NCBI GenBank assembly: GCA_031261865.1
Contig: JAISIV010000128.1
Coordinates: 1 to 13,169 of the forward strand
From: Lactobacillaceae bacterium
GTDB lineage: Bacteria; Bacillota; Bacilli; Lactobacillales; Lactobacillaceae
Length of the DNA stretch: 13,169 nt
Direction: 5' to 3'
Shown: positions 5,839 through 13,169 of the stretch, in pieces
Layout of the letters: each line of letters opens with the position of its first letter
Numbering within the stretch: the first letter of the stretch is position 1
The notes under the pieces: model-generated
Database searches by the model: none
Seen by the model: only the letters and a program-made list of their open reading frames with translations
What the model was told of the DNA's origin: nothing
Position numbers and translations under genes: made by a program

Positions 5839-8800
5839 ATGAACGAAATTGAATTGATTTCTAGTTTAACAGCAACTAATTCAGATATAACGAAGATAGC
5901 AAATAATCTTGGATACATTACAGAGAAAGTAGAAAGCTATCAAGATTCGTTTGATCCCAAGCTAATAAAGAGAATTCCACGTTCAGAAGAATTTGAAGGA
6001 GCGTTCGCTTATGCAATTGCTGAGGAAGAGTTGACACTATCAACTCGTGCTAATAGGCTCAAGTCGTTTTTTGATAAAGCAAGCCTCGCAAAAAATGAGA
6101 GAGGTGAAACAAGCGCTGATGTCGATTTTATTCTTGTAGTCGGTGTTGAGAGGCTTATTATATTCGATTCTTCAGACTATAGGAGAAGACTAGATTTATC
6201 TACTGACAAAATGTCACGTGATAATTCGAAATATCTTGAAAAATACCTGTCACTAAACCGAACAACTATCCAACAAAAATATTCCGAAACACCTTTTGGA
6301 GACATAGAACTTGAGTCTGAATTCAAATCTGAGTTATTTAGATTTTCTATCTCTGAAGATAGTACTTTTGCAATTCGTACTAGATATTTGCGTGGTAATA
6401 TTCTTAGGTATATTCTAACGGATGCTGCGGTGGATAGTATCTTAATGGACATTTTTGCTGATGGAAAAACATTGATAGATAAGAAGGATGAAAAGAATCG
6501 AGAGTTATTGGCTTCAATAACAGATACTCTTGTGTTGCGCCAAATGCTAGTTAGAATTTTAGAAGGTAGGTTTGGCTATGAAGAATCAGAAGCCATTGAT
6601 GCAATAAAAAACGTTGGGCTAGGGAATACACTAGATTCTGCATTGAAAGGAGTTATTCAAATTGATTCTGCAGCAGAGGAAGAATTAGCAACATCGTCCA
6701 AAGTTATTCAACTTAGTCTTTTTGATGAATTAGAAGTCATCAATAAGGATGAGGAACAGATAGATGAACTGAGAAATGGCGTTGAAAGTTACGTAGAGTC
6801 ACATTATGGAGGAGATTTATACGTTGGTGATATTGCAAGTGCAGCGACCAGAATAGAACAGCAAATGACCCCAGAGCTTTGGGGGAAACTGTGGCATTTA
6901 ACGAGTTCTGAAAACTTTGATTTTGATTTGGCGGATGTGACGCCAAGTACAATCGGCGAGCAATACGAACAAACAATGTCATCTGAATTGGTATTCAATA
7001 AGGATAAAAACGACTGGGAATATGAAAAAAGTAATGACGATCAGAAATCTAAAGGTGCATTCTACACGCAATCAAAATTAACTGATTACATTCTTGAAAT
7101 ATCTTTAGGGAAGAAACTTTCTGAAATTAGTGACAAAATTAAGGTTTCTTCGGATACGAAGAAAAAAGATTTGCTCCGTAGTGTATTAAAATTAAAAGTT
7201 GCTGATATAACAAGTGGAGGTGGGACTTTTCTAGCTGGAGCAGTAAGATATTTTGGGAAATGGTACACACAAATGGAGGAAATTCCAGATGTGGCGGATA
7301 TATTACATTCAATCACACATATGAAATCTGCTCTAGAGTTTCAACAGTATGCTGTCAAACACATTATTTACGGGCTTGATATGGATTTGAAAGCTTTGAT
7401 TGTGTCAAGTTTTGCATTGGATTTAGAATCGCTAGGAGATTCCCCGAGTAAATTGCCAGATTTGTTAGGAAAAACTTTAATTCATCAAAATTCATTAATT
7501 GATACGATCCCCGAAAGACAAAAATATGACTGGCTGCTACTAAAAAAAGATGAGATAAAACTATTAGTGTTTGAGCGTGAGAAATTTCTTGATAATCGAG
7601 AAAATTCTTTTCTTGAATTACGTGATGAGTTGCAAAGATATTTCTTGGATGTACTTTCCTCTGAAATTGGAATGATTGGTAAGTTAAAACGTACTAGTAC
7701 CGATAAAATCTCAGTTACTGAGGATCAAGTTAGGAAGGAAATTGAGAGGAAAAAAATCTCAACTCTTATGTTTAATATTCCTGAAGTATTTTTTGATACT
7801 GAAGGAAACTATGTAGGAGGGTTTGATATTATTTTTGGTAATCCCCCTTATATTCAACTTCAAAGAGCGGAAGATGATTTAGGATTTTCGGATATTGAAA
7901 GAGGGCTTTTTCAGTATAATGGTGGATTTAATGCCTATGAACCGTCAGGAAATGTATATACACTTTTCTTTGAACGAGGATTATCGTTGTTGAAAGATAA
8001 TGGTTTGATTGCGTTCGTTACTTCAAACACTTATTTACGATCAGCATTTGGACAATCGTTTAGGAACCATATTCTTAATAATTTCAATCCTATATTACTA
8101 GTAAATCTTGGTGGTGGAATGTTTAATGCCACAGTTGACACATCGATATTATCAATTCAGAAATCAACGAATGTGAATTGCTTTAAAGCGGTTGATCTCA
8201 CTAATAGGGGGACTTCTGTGAGTGATAGGCTAACTGAAATAAATGATTATGTTACTCAATATTCGATTAGACAAAACTATCGTAATAAGGAAAGGTGGGC
8301 TATATTATCTGGAGCTGAACAATCTATCATTAGCAAAATTGAGGATATTGGTGAACCATTAAAGAATTGGGACGTAAGAATAAATTATGGAATTAAAACG
8401 GGGTTAAATGATGCATTTATCATTTCAGAAGACACAAGAAGTCGACTTGTTGAAGTCGATGCTAAATCTGATGACATAATAAGACCGATTTTACGTGGTA
8501 AAGATATTAGTAAAAATCAGATAAATTTCAGAGGTTATTATCTGATAAATACGCATAATGGCTATATTACTGATTCAGGAGAGACAATTGAACCAATAAA
8601 TATTGATGATTATCCGGCGGTAAAAAAATGGTTATCGTCGGAACAATGGAACACCAAACCAGAAAAAGGGACCTCTTTGGAGAGACTAGCTCAACGTTCA
8701 GATCAAGGAATAACACCATTTAATTTGCGTGATGCAACCTATCTGGATGATTTTAATAAGCCTAAGATTATCTATAGGGAAATTTCAACAGAGATGAACG

Positions 8801-9075
8801 CTGTGTTTACGCAGGAGGGATATTTTATCAATAATAAATTGTATATGATCGTTGGGAATGACGTTTCACAATTTTTATCTGATTACCTGAATAGTAATAT
8901 ATTTACAAAAATTGTACTTTCTACCGCAAATGACACTGGTGGAAAAGGAAGTGATTGGCTAGAAAAGATAAAAGTCCCCAGAATTGTTTCAAACAAAAGT
9001 TACTCTAATTACGACATCTACAAGTTATTGAAATTGACAGATGAGGAAATAGACTTCTTGGAAAGCAAGGAATAA
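5839..9075 (+). CDS. N6-adenine DNA methyltransferase, Eco57I/type IIG/PglX-like
   Basis: This 1078-residue enzyme is predicted to transfer a methyl group from S-adenosylmethionine to the N6 of adenine in a specific DNA site. An all-soluble N-terminal region (1-400) precedes the motif KGAFYTQ (405-411), the equivalent of the GxFYTP element. SAM-binding motif I is DITSGGGTFL (456-465), and catalytic motif IV is NPPY (668-671) in GFDIIFGNPPYIQLQR. Downstream, IRPILRGKDISKN (about 880) and NNKLYMIV (about 1000) are typical of the C-terminal target-recognition region of type IIG and BREX PglX enzymes. Motif I is unusual in having Gly-Gly-Gly where the family has Gly-Ser-Gly. I see no PD-(D/E)xK nuclease motif at the N-terminus, so cutting is probably done by the PLD-helicase encoded 161 bp downstream. 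No pglZ or brxC is present. The RBS AAGGAG lies 12 bp from the ATG, a little far. Confidence 0.9.
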   Translation: MNEIELISSLTATNSDITKIANNLGYITEKVESYQDSFDPKLIKRIPRSEEFEGAFAYAIAEEELTLSTRANRLKSFFDKASLAKNERGETSADVDFILVVGVERLIIFDSSDYRRRLDLSTDKMSRDNSKYLEKYLSLNRTTIQQKYSETPFGDIELESEFKSELFRFSISEDSTFAIRTRYLRGNILRYILTDAAVDSILMDIFADGKTLIDKKDEKNRELLASITDTLVLRQMLVRILEGRFGYEESEAIDAIKNVGLGNTLDSALKGVIQIDSAAEEELATSSKVIQLSLFDELEVINKDEEQIDELRNGVESYVESHYGGDLYVGDIASAATRIEQQMTPELWGKLWHLTSSENFDFDLADVTPSTIGEQYEQTMSSELVFNKDKNDWEYEKSNDDQKSKGAFYTQSKLTDYILEISLGKKLSEISDKIKVSSDTKKKDLLRSVLKLKVADITSGGGTFLAGAVRYFGKWYTQMEEIPDVADILHSITHMKSALEFQQYAVKHIIYGLDMDLKALIVSSFALDLESLGDSPSKLPDLLGKTLIHQNSLIDTIPERQKYDWLLLKKDEIKLLVFEREKFLDNRENSFLELRDELQRYFLDVLSSEIGMIGKLKRTSTDKISVTEDQVRKEIERKKISTLMFNIPEVFFDTEGNYVGGFDIIFGNPPYIQLQRAEDDLGFSDIERGLFQYNGGFNAYEPSGNVYTLFFERGLSLLKDNGLIAFVTSNTYLRSAFGQSFRNHILNNFNPILLVNLGGGMFNATVDTSILSIQKSTNVNCFKAVDLTNRGTSVSDRLTEINDYVTQYSIRQNYRNKERWAILSGAEQSIISKIEDIGEPLKNWDVRINYGIKTGLNDAFIISEDTRSRLVEVDAKSDDIIRPILRGKDISKNQINFRGYYLINTHNGYITDSGETIEPINIDDYPAVKKWLSSEQWNTKPEKGTSLERLAQRSDQGITPFNLRDATYLDDFNKPKIIYREISTEMNAVFTQEGYFINNKLYMIVGNDVSQFLSDYLNSNIFTKIVLSTANDTGGKGSDWLEKIKVPRIVSNKSYSNYDIYKLLKLTDEEIDFLESKE

Positions 9076-9105
9076 GATTCAGCGATAATGAGAGCTACTT
9101 TCTAT

Positions 9106-9134
9106 GATTATAAATCTATTGCTGGACTATAATC
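9106..9134 (+). promoter_or_regulatory. Inverted repeat in the methylase-helicase gap, possibly promoter/operator
   Basis: GATTATA (9106-9112) and TATAATC (9128-9134) form a perfect 7-bp inverted repeat with a 15-nt spacer, and the right arm contains a -10-like TATAAT. The 161-bp gap between the two genes is long for tight coupling, so an internal, possibly regulated promoter for the nuclease-helicase is plausible. No convincing -35 box is seen. Confidence 0.3.
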
Positions 9135-9236
9135 AAAAGTGTATAGGAATTTCTAATGTATAACCTGAGAATTTAATTAGAAGTAATTTCGAACTGAATC
9201 ACAGTTTCAAATAATTTTTGAGGAGGATCTGTCAAG

Positions 9237-12200
9237 ATGGTGGAGAATTGGATGCCACAAGTTGGCTCGAATAACAGAATTGATAATCAAGAGCATACTA
9301 TGAGAGAAGCTATTGCTGCTTTATTGTCTAATCCTGATGTTGAAGTGATGGACATTGCTTCTGGCTACTTTAGATTAAGTGGCATAAGTACCTTAAAGAA
9401 TGAAATTCGCAGTTTCATGTCTCAATCACTGCAAAAGCCGAAGATGAGATGGTTACTCAGTAACCGATTAGATGAAAAATCAAGTAAATTCTTTGATGAT
9501 GCTAAAGAGAATGATGATAACGAAGATTTTCAAATCAGTGACGATTTCTTCGAGCAAATTAAGTCGTGGATCAAATCAGGTGATATTGAAGTTAATGTCT
9601 TTGTAGGAAAAGAATACATTGAATCAAATAAACTGAATGACATCGAGTTTTTGCATGGGAAAGCATACTTGTTTTCTGCAAAGCACCAGTCAACGTCGGG
9701 TCATGTATTGATTGGATCTTCTAACTTCACCCAGGGTGGATTAGTAGGTAATCGTGAATTAAATATTTATTCACAAGACTCCTGGCCTGCGTTACATTCT
9801 TGGTTTGATGAATTATGGGACGGGTATTCTGTACCATATTCAAACGAGTTACTTGCCGCGTTTGAGGACCAAAAGAAAAATGCAAAACAAGAAGTTGAGT
9901 ATACACCTATTGACTTTATGTATTGGAATTTAGGTAAGTTCTATGGGAAATCAAAGAATCGTAGCTTAGATCGTAGAATTGCTGAATTGGAAAGAAAATT
10001 ACCCTATCCTACAGATGAATCGGGACATAAGTTTTTTGCACACCAACGAATCGGAATTAAGTCAGTCTATGAGAAACTTAATGAATTTGACACACAAATA
10101 TTAGCTGATGGTGTGGGGTTAGGGAAAACGTTAGAAGCAGCTTCTATATTAAAGCTCTATCTTGAAGACCTCGAAATAATGAATGATAAACGAGGTGCTT
10201 TGGTTCTTGCAAACGATCGACTTAAAGCGCAATGGTTTGAGGAGCTTCAAAATGTTCATCAAGAACAATCAAAAATTCACTTTATGACAAGGCAACGATT
10301 TGCGAATTTGACAGAATCAGAAATTCAAGAAATGTCAGACAAGTATGGGATTGTTGTAATTGATGAGGCACATGAAGGTTTTTTGAAACCCAATAACCGT
10401 TCATATAAAAACATGCAATTACTTGTGAACGAGGCACGCAATAAGTTCGCGATTGATATAAAAGGTTTGCTATTGACGGCAACACCATGGAATAATTCGC
10501 GTGAAGACGTCATAAGGTTACCGTTATTATTTTTGAATATCGATAAAGTTCCTGATAGCCGCAAATATTATGACTATATTCTCGGTGGTAGGGAATCCGC
10601 GCTATTTGACTCCAAAGGTGATGGGAATTTCAATCAAGAGGCATATAAAGAATTTTGGAAGGATTATTATATTCAACGAACTCGACTTAGTCTTTCAAAT
10701 GAAAAGTTCTTGTCTGATAAATATCCAAAACGTGAATTCCCATTGGAATCTGAAGATGAACCTTATTCAATTCCATACTCAGCTGAAGTATCTAGTGCAT
10801 TGACAGATGCACTTTCGAAGTTGATAGAATTGCATCTCCCGTATCAAGATACAGTAATGCAATATTTCAATGGTGATTCGTTTAGCCAAGTTGTTTTACG
10901 CCAAAGACAACAACTTCTTCGCCGAGCAGATTCTAGTAACGCTGCATTCACACAAAGTGTGGAGAATATTGAGATTAAACTTAAAGATTTTATTACTGAT
11001 ATTGACAGTCTTGCAGGGAAATCTCTGAGTGATGTAAAAAAATATTTTATTGCCAAAGTGGATAAAGATGTCGCTGATTCTTATGATGATTATGAAGGGT
11101 TAGACTTGGGTGATAATGAGCTTGATGAATATGAACTAAACTCAGCAAAACAAAAACGATTGAAGCTTATAGATGATGCTTTATCACAGTCGACCGTTGG
11201 AACCTACTTAAGACAGATGAAGCAGGATGCAGAATCTGATCTTATTGCCTTACGTGATATTAATGATAATTGGAGTGTTGTCGCGAAGTCAGATATGAAG
11301 CAAACAGTAATTATTAATGAAATACGTAATGTTGTTAACAAGGGTAGAAAAGTACTATTGTTTTCAGAGTACACTGATACAGTTAATGATTATTACGATA
11401 AGTTTTTGAAGGATAATTCTTTTGCGACTATGAATATTGGAAAGATTTCTGGTCAGGGTTCTTTTGTAAATAATACTAGTACTACCAAAGAAGAGGTACT
11501 TGGACGCTTTTCCCCTAATTCAAAAGGATATGAATTATTTTCAGATAATGAAGAAATTAGTGTCTTAATAGGTACTGATGCAATAGCAACCGGCCAAAAT
11601 CTTCAAGATGCTACTGATGTAATGACTATCGAATTACCTTACAATCCAATGAAATTAGAGCAACGGGTTGGCCGTATAGATAGACCTAAGAAAAATGGTG
11701 ATAATAGAATTTTCGTATACGCATTTCCCAGTGATGAAATCATTGATGCTGAAATAGCTTTAACTGCAAGATATGAAAATAAAGTTGAAGGTGCCTCTGC
11801 AGATACAGATGCTGACATTAACTTGCCATTTGTACAGGCGCTTCGAAAGAACGGTGTAGGGCGTGCATTAAGTCAAGCAGAAAAAGAAGCAATTCAAAAG
11901 GACAACTTATCCTCTCCATCGTTGGTTTCTGAAGAAGAGGCACGTGAGAGAGTGCAAAGTTATTATGAACAAATTGGAGAAAGTTTTAAGCTATCTGACA
12001 ATTTACAACTCAAACCTTTCTCTTTTGGACTAGCGAAATCTTCAGTTTTTATGGGACATATCACATTACGTGACGCTAATGGCCATGAAGTTGGGTTTGA
12101 AGATAATAATATTTTGTATAATCTTGATGGTGATATGATTGATTTTGTTGAGGCAGAGTCAATTGTTAATGATGCAAGAAAAACAACAATTTCTATTGGT

Positions 12201-12671
12201 AATTATAATCCTGACGGATTTATAGGAAAATATGATGCTGCGACAGATTCAGTGCTTATCAAGGTGAGTGACAGCTTCAATGATAACTTACGTCAGAATG
12301 CTACCGTTCAACCGCAGATGTCATATATTATGGATGTCAAAAAGTTTCTTGACAATAATAAAAATAATTATATTGCACTATTCAAGGAGCAAGAGGTTGA
12401 TCCGAAAAAGTTCAATGAAATAATTAAGTCATTCCCAAAAAGATCGTTTAGTAAGCAACAATCACAGTTTTTGAAAGGACTTCAAAACAGTAAAGGTAAA
12501 GTCGATTCTTCAAAAGTAATTGAGAATGTATGGCGCAATTTAAAACAGTTCATCACGATTTTTGATATGGAAAAATTGGCTCACTTTGCAGATAGTAAAT
12601 CAAAATCAAAAACTTCAGCTGAAGAGTCTTCATCTGAGCTGATTGCTGGATTAGTTGCACTAAAGCAATAA
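9237..12671 (+). CDS. PLD (HKD) nuclease-SNF2/RapA-like helicase fusion, restriction component
   Basis: This 1144-residue fusion begins with a phospholipase D-type nuclease domain (about 1-210). It carries one HxK motif, HGK (140-142), then IGSSNF (159-164) and E174 in GNRELN, the single-copy layout of BfiI/NgoFVII-like nucleases that act as dimers. A SNF2 superfamily 2 helicase follows: Walker A DGVGLGKT (291-298), DEAH (376-379), TATPW (414-418), motif V GTDAIATGQNLQ (779-790) and motif VI QRVGRIDR (809-816). The last motif is in the RapA/HepA style. About 900-1144 is a C-terminal region I cannot assign. The ATG is supported by GAGGAGG (9220-9226), 10 bp upstream. Paired with the adenine methylase upstream, it should recognise unmethylated sites, move on DNA using ATP and cut. 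It recalls the drmD (SNF2) and drmC (PLD) functions of DISARM in one chain, but the other DISARM genes are absent. There is no signal peptide. Confidence 0.9.
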   Translation: MVENWMPQVGSNNRIDNQEHTMREAIAALLSNPDVEVMDIASGYFRLSGISTLKNEIRSFMSQSLQKPKMRWLLSNRLDEKSSKFFDDAKENDDNEDFQISDDFFEQIKSWIKSGDIEVNVFVGKEYIESNKLNDIEFLHGKAYLFSAKHQSTSGHVLIGSSNFTQGGLVGNRELNIYSQDSWPALHSWFDELWDGYSVPYSNELLAAFEDQKKNAKQEVEYTPIDFMYWNLGKFYGKSKNRSLDRRIAELERKLPYPTDESGHKFFAHQRIGIKSVYEKLNEFDTQILADGVGLGKTLEAASILKLYLEDLEIMNDKRGALVLANDRLKAQWFEELQNVHQEQSKIHFMTRQRFANLTESEIQEMSDKYGIVVIDEAHEGFLKPNNRSYKNMQLLVNEARNKFAIDIKGLLLTATPWNNSREDVIRLPLLFLNIDKVPDSRKYYDYILGGRESALFDSKGDGNFNQEAYKEFWKDYYIQRTRLSLSNEKFLSDKYPKREFPLESEDEPYSIPYSAEVSSALTDALSKLIELHLPYQDTVMQYFNGDSFSQVVLRQRQQLLRRADSSNAAFTQSVENIEIKLKDFITDIDSLAGKSLSDVKKYFIAKVDKDVADSYDDYEGLDLGDNELDEYELNSAKQKRLKLIDDALSQSTVGTYLRQMKQDAESDLIALRDINDNWSVVAKSDMKQTVIINEIRNVVNKGRKVLLFSEYTDTVNDYYDKFLKDNSFATMNIGKISGQGSFVNNTSTTKEEVLGRFSPNSKGYELFSDNEEISVLIGTDAIATGQNLQDATDVMTIELPYNPMKLEQRVGRIDRPKKNGDNRIFVYAFPSDEIIDAEIALTARYENKVEGASADTDADINLPFVQALRKNGVGRALSQAEKEAIQKDNLSSPSLVSEEEARERVQSYYEQIGESFKLSDNLQLKPFSFGLAKSSVFMGHITLRDANGHEVGFEDNNILYNLDGDMIDFVEAESIVNDARKTTISIGNYNPDGFIGKYDAATDSVLIKVSDSFNDNLRQNATVQPQMSYIMDVKKFLDNNKNNYIALFKEQEVDPKKFNEIIKSFPKRSFSKQQSQFLKGLQNSKGKVDSSKVIENVWRNLKQFITIFDMEKLAHFADSKSKSKTSAEESSSELIAGLVALKQ

Positions 12672-12682
12672 TAATGTATTGG

Positions 12683-12711
12683 AAAGCTTGACATCGTTCA
12701 AGCTTTTCTTC
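12683..12711 (+). terminator. Intrinsic terminator of the nuclease-helicase gene
   Basis: A perfect 9-bp stem, AAAGCTTGA (12683-12691) with TCAAGCTTT (12698-12706), encloses a 6-nt loop and is followed by TCTTC. It lies 11 bases after the stop codon and closes the restriction-modification unit. Confidence 0.8.
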
Positions 12712-12737
12712 ATGTCTGGTAATCGAGACAGTGTTTT

Positions 12738-12767
12738 CTTACAGAGGCACAAGGAATCGTGTATAAT
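12738..12767 (+). promoter_or_regulatory. Promoter of the marR-like gene
   Basis: A -35-like CTTACA (12738-12743; 4 of 6), an 18-bp spacer and a perfect -10 TATAAT (12762-12767) lie upstream of the regulator gene. The position fits a leader of about 55-60 nt. Confidence 0.55.
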
Positions 12768-12783
12768 CTAGTTAGGTGAAATA

Positions 12784-12819
12784 TTGTTACGAAACTATAT
12801 TATTACTTAACAAATTGTT
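12784..12819 (+). promoter_or_regulatory. Candidate autoregulatory operator of the MarR-like protein
   Basis: Between the promoter and the RBS lies the short palindrome AACAA-a-TTGTT (12809-12819). A further TTGTT at 12784-12788 can also pair with AACAA. MarR proteins often bind AT-rich palindromes in their own leader, but the repeat is short and may be chance. Confidence 0.3.
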
Positions 12820-12830
12820 CGGAGATGATG

Positions 12831-13169
12831 ATGGCAAATACAGAAGTGAAACATAATTTGGTACGTGTGTTGCAAAAGTTGCAACGGCGATATGATTTTC
12901 AGGAACTCAACAAAATCAAACCTTTGGTCCAAGGTATGGCAGGTGGTGGAATGCGCGCTATGCTTGAATTCCTTTCTGCCAAAGACGGTCCAGCATTGAA
13001 TATGGATATCGCGGAGGAATTTGATATTCGCCCATCGAGCGCTACGCAACAAGTAACAAAAGCTGAGAAGCTAGGCTTTGTTAAACGGGTTGATGATCCT
13101 AATGATGGACGCAAGAAATTGATTGAAATCACGAATAAAGGTTTGAATTATATTGGTGGTAGTCGTCAA
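12831..13169 (+). CDS. MarR-family transcriptional regulator, N-terminal part (runs off the window)
   Basis: 113 codons are visible, open to the right edge. The ATG at 12831 is chosen among three consecutive ATGs (12825, 12828, 12831) because GGAG (12821-12824) then lies 6 bp upstream. The protein shows a MarR winged helix-turn-helix. The helix-turn-helix is around residues 58-85 (NMDIAEEFDIRPSSATQQVT, then KAEKLGFVKR), followed by the wing signature DDPNDGRKKLIEITNKG, the equivalent of the family's D-x-R-D-G-R motif. MarR dimers usually repress efflux or stress genes and release DNA upon ligand binding. Its targets would be its own promoter and probably transporter genes beyond the window. 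The base composition resembles the flanking transporter rather than the island, so this is likely core chromosome. About 30 C-terminal residues are expected to be missing. Confidence 0.9.
   Translation, partial: MANTEVKHNLVRVLQKLQRRYDFQELNKIKPLVQGMAGGGMRAMLEFLSAKDGPALNMDIAEEFDIRPSSATQQVTKAEKLGFVKRVDDPNDGRKKLIEITNKGLNYIGGSRQ

Noticed and set aside
5839..9075. BREX PglX assignment of the methyltransferase
   Set aside because: The architecture is similar, but no pglZ, brxC, brxA or brxB gene is in the window, and the partner is a PLD-SNF2 fusion.
10570..10803. Open frame of 77 codons inside the helicase gene
   Set aside because: It is an overlapping alternative frame of a gene with intact helicase motifs on both sides, with no independent evidence.
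9237..12671. Canonical DISARM locus
   Set aside because: Methylase, SNF2 and PLD functions occur, but no drmA or drmB (DUF1998) gene is present here, and the PLD and SNF2 domains are fused.

Overview
This window looks like a low-GC Gram-positive chromosome, most likely a lactic acid bacterium (Lactobacillales). The signs are AT-rich coding sequence, strong AGGAGG-type ribosome binding sites, extended -10 promoters and compact intrinsic terminators. The genus cannot be fixed from the sequence alone. Two ordinary chromosomal genes frame the window: the 3' end of a DHA2-type multidrug efflux transporter (1-336) and the 5' part of a MarR-family regulator (12831 to the right edge). Between them lies about 12 kb of accessory, defence-island-like DNA.

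Left part (about 400-1450, minus strand): a 219-residue HEPN-domain Abi-like protein (568-1227). Directly upstream, after a good extended -10 promoter, is a two-hairpin element of about 64 nt that ends in a U-tract (1246-1309). A second copy of the whole unit (promoter, two hairpins, U-tract) lies downstream of the gene at 405-467. The two RNA copies differ at nine of 54 aligned positions. Those differences give three compensatory base-pair exchanges and one G-U/G-C exchange, and both loops are unchanged, so selection appears to act on RNA structure. The order promoter, small RNA, terminator, HEPN ribonuclease-like gene resembles a type III-like (RNA antitoxin) toxin-antitoxin or abortive-infection module. 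This is the most interesting signal in the window.

Middle part (1677-5685, plus strand): four genes I do not recognise. The first encodes a 320-residue protein with no signal peptide, a basic low-complexity linker and a C-terminal bacterial Ig-like (BIG2-like) repeat; it has its own terminator. Next come a 104-residue protein and a 407-residue protein, 13 bp apart and very probably cotranscribed. The latter has a frameshift that displaces its last 40 or so codons. Last is an acidic 378-residue protein. A promoter whose -10 is overlapped by an inverted repeat precedes the 104-residue gene.

Right part (5839-12671, plus strand): a two-gene restriction-modification-like system. The first gene encodes a 1078-residue N6-adenine DNA methyltransferase of the Eco57I/type IIG/PglX-like architecture (NPPY motif, C-terminal target-recognition region). 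The second encodes a 1144-residue fusion of an N-terminal phospholipase D (HKD) nuclease domain and a SNF2/RapA-like helicase. The methylase would mark self DNA, and the helicase-nuclease would translocate on and cut unmodified DNA. No BREX (pglZ, brxC) or DISARM (drmA, drmB) partner genes are present, so it appears to be a stand-alone system. A strong terminator closes it before the MarR gene.
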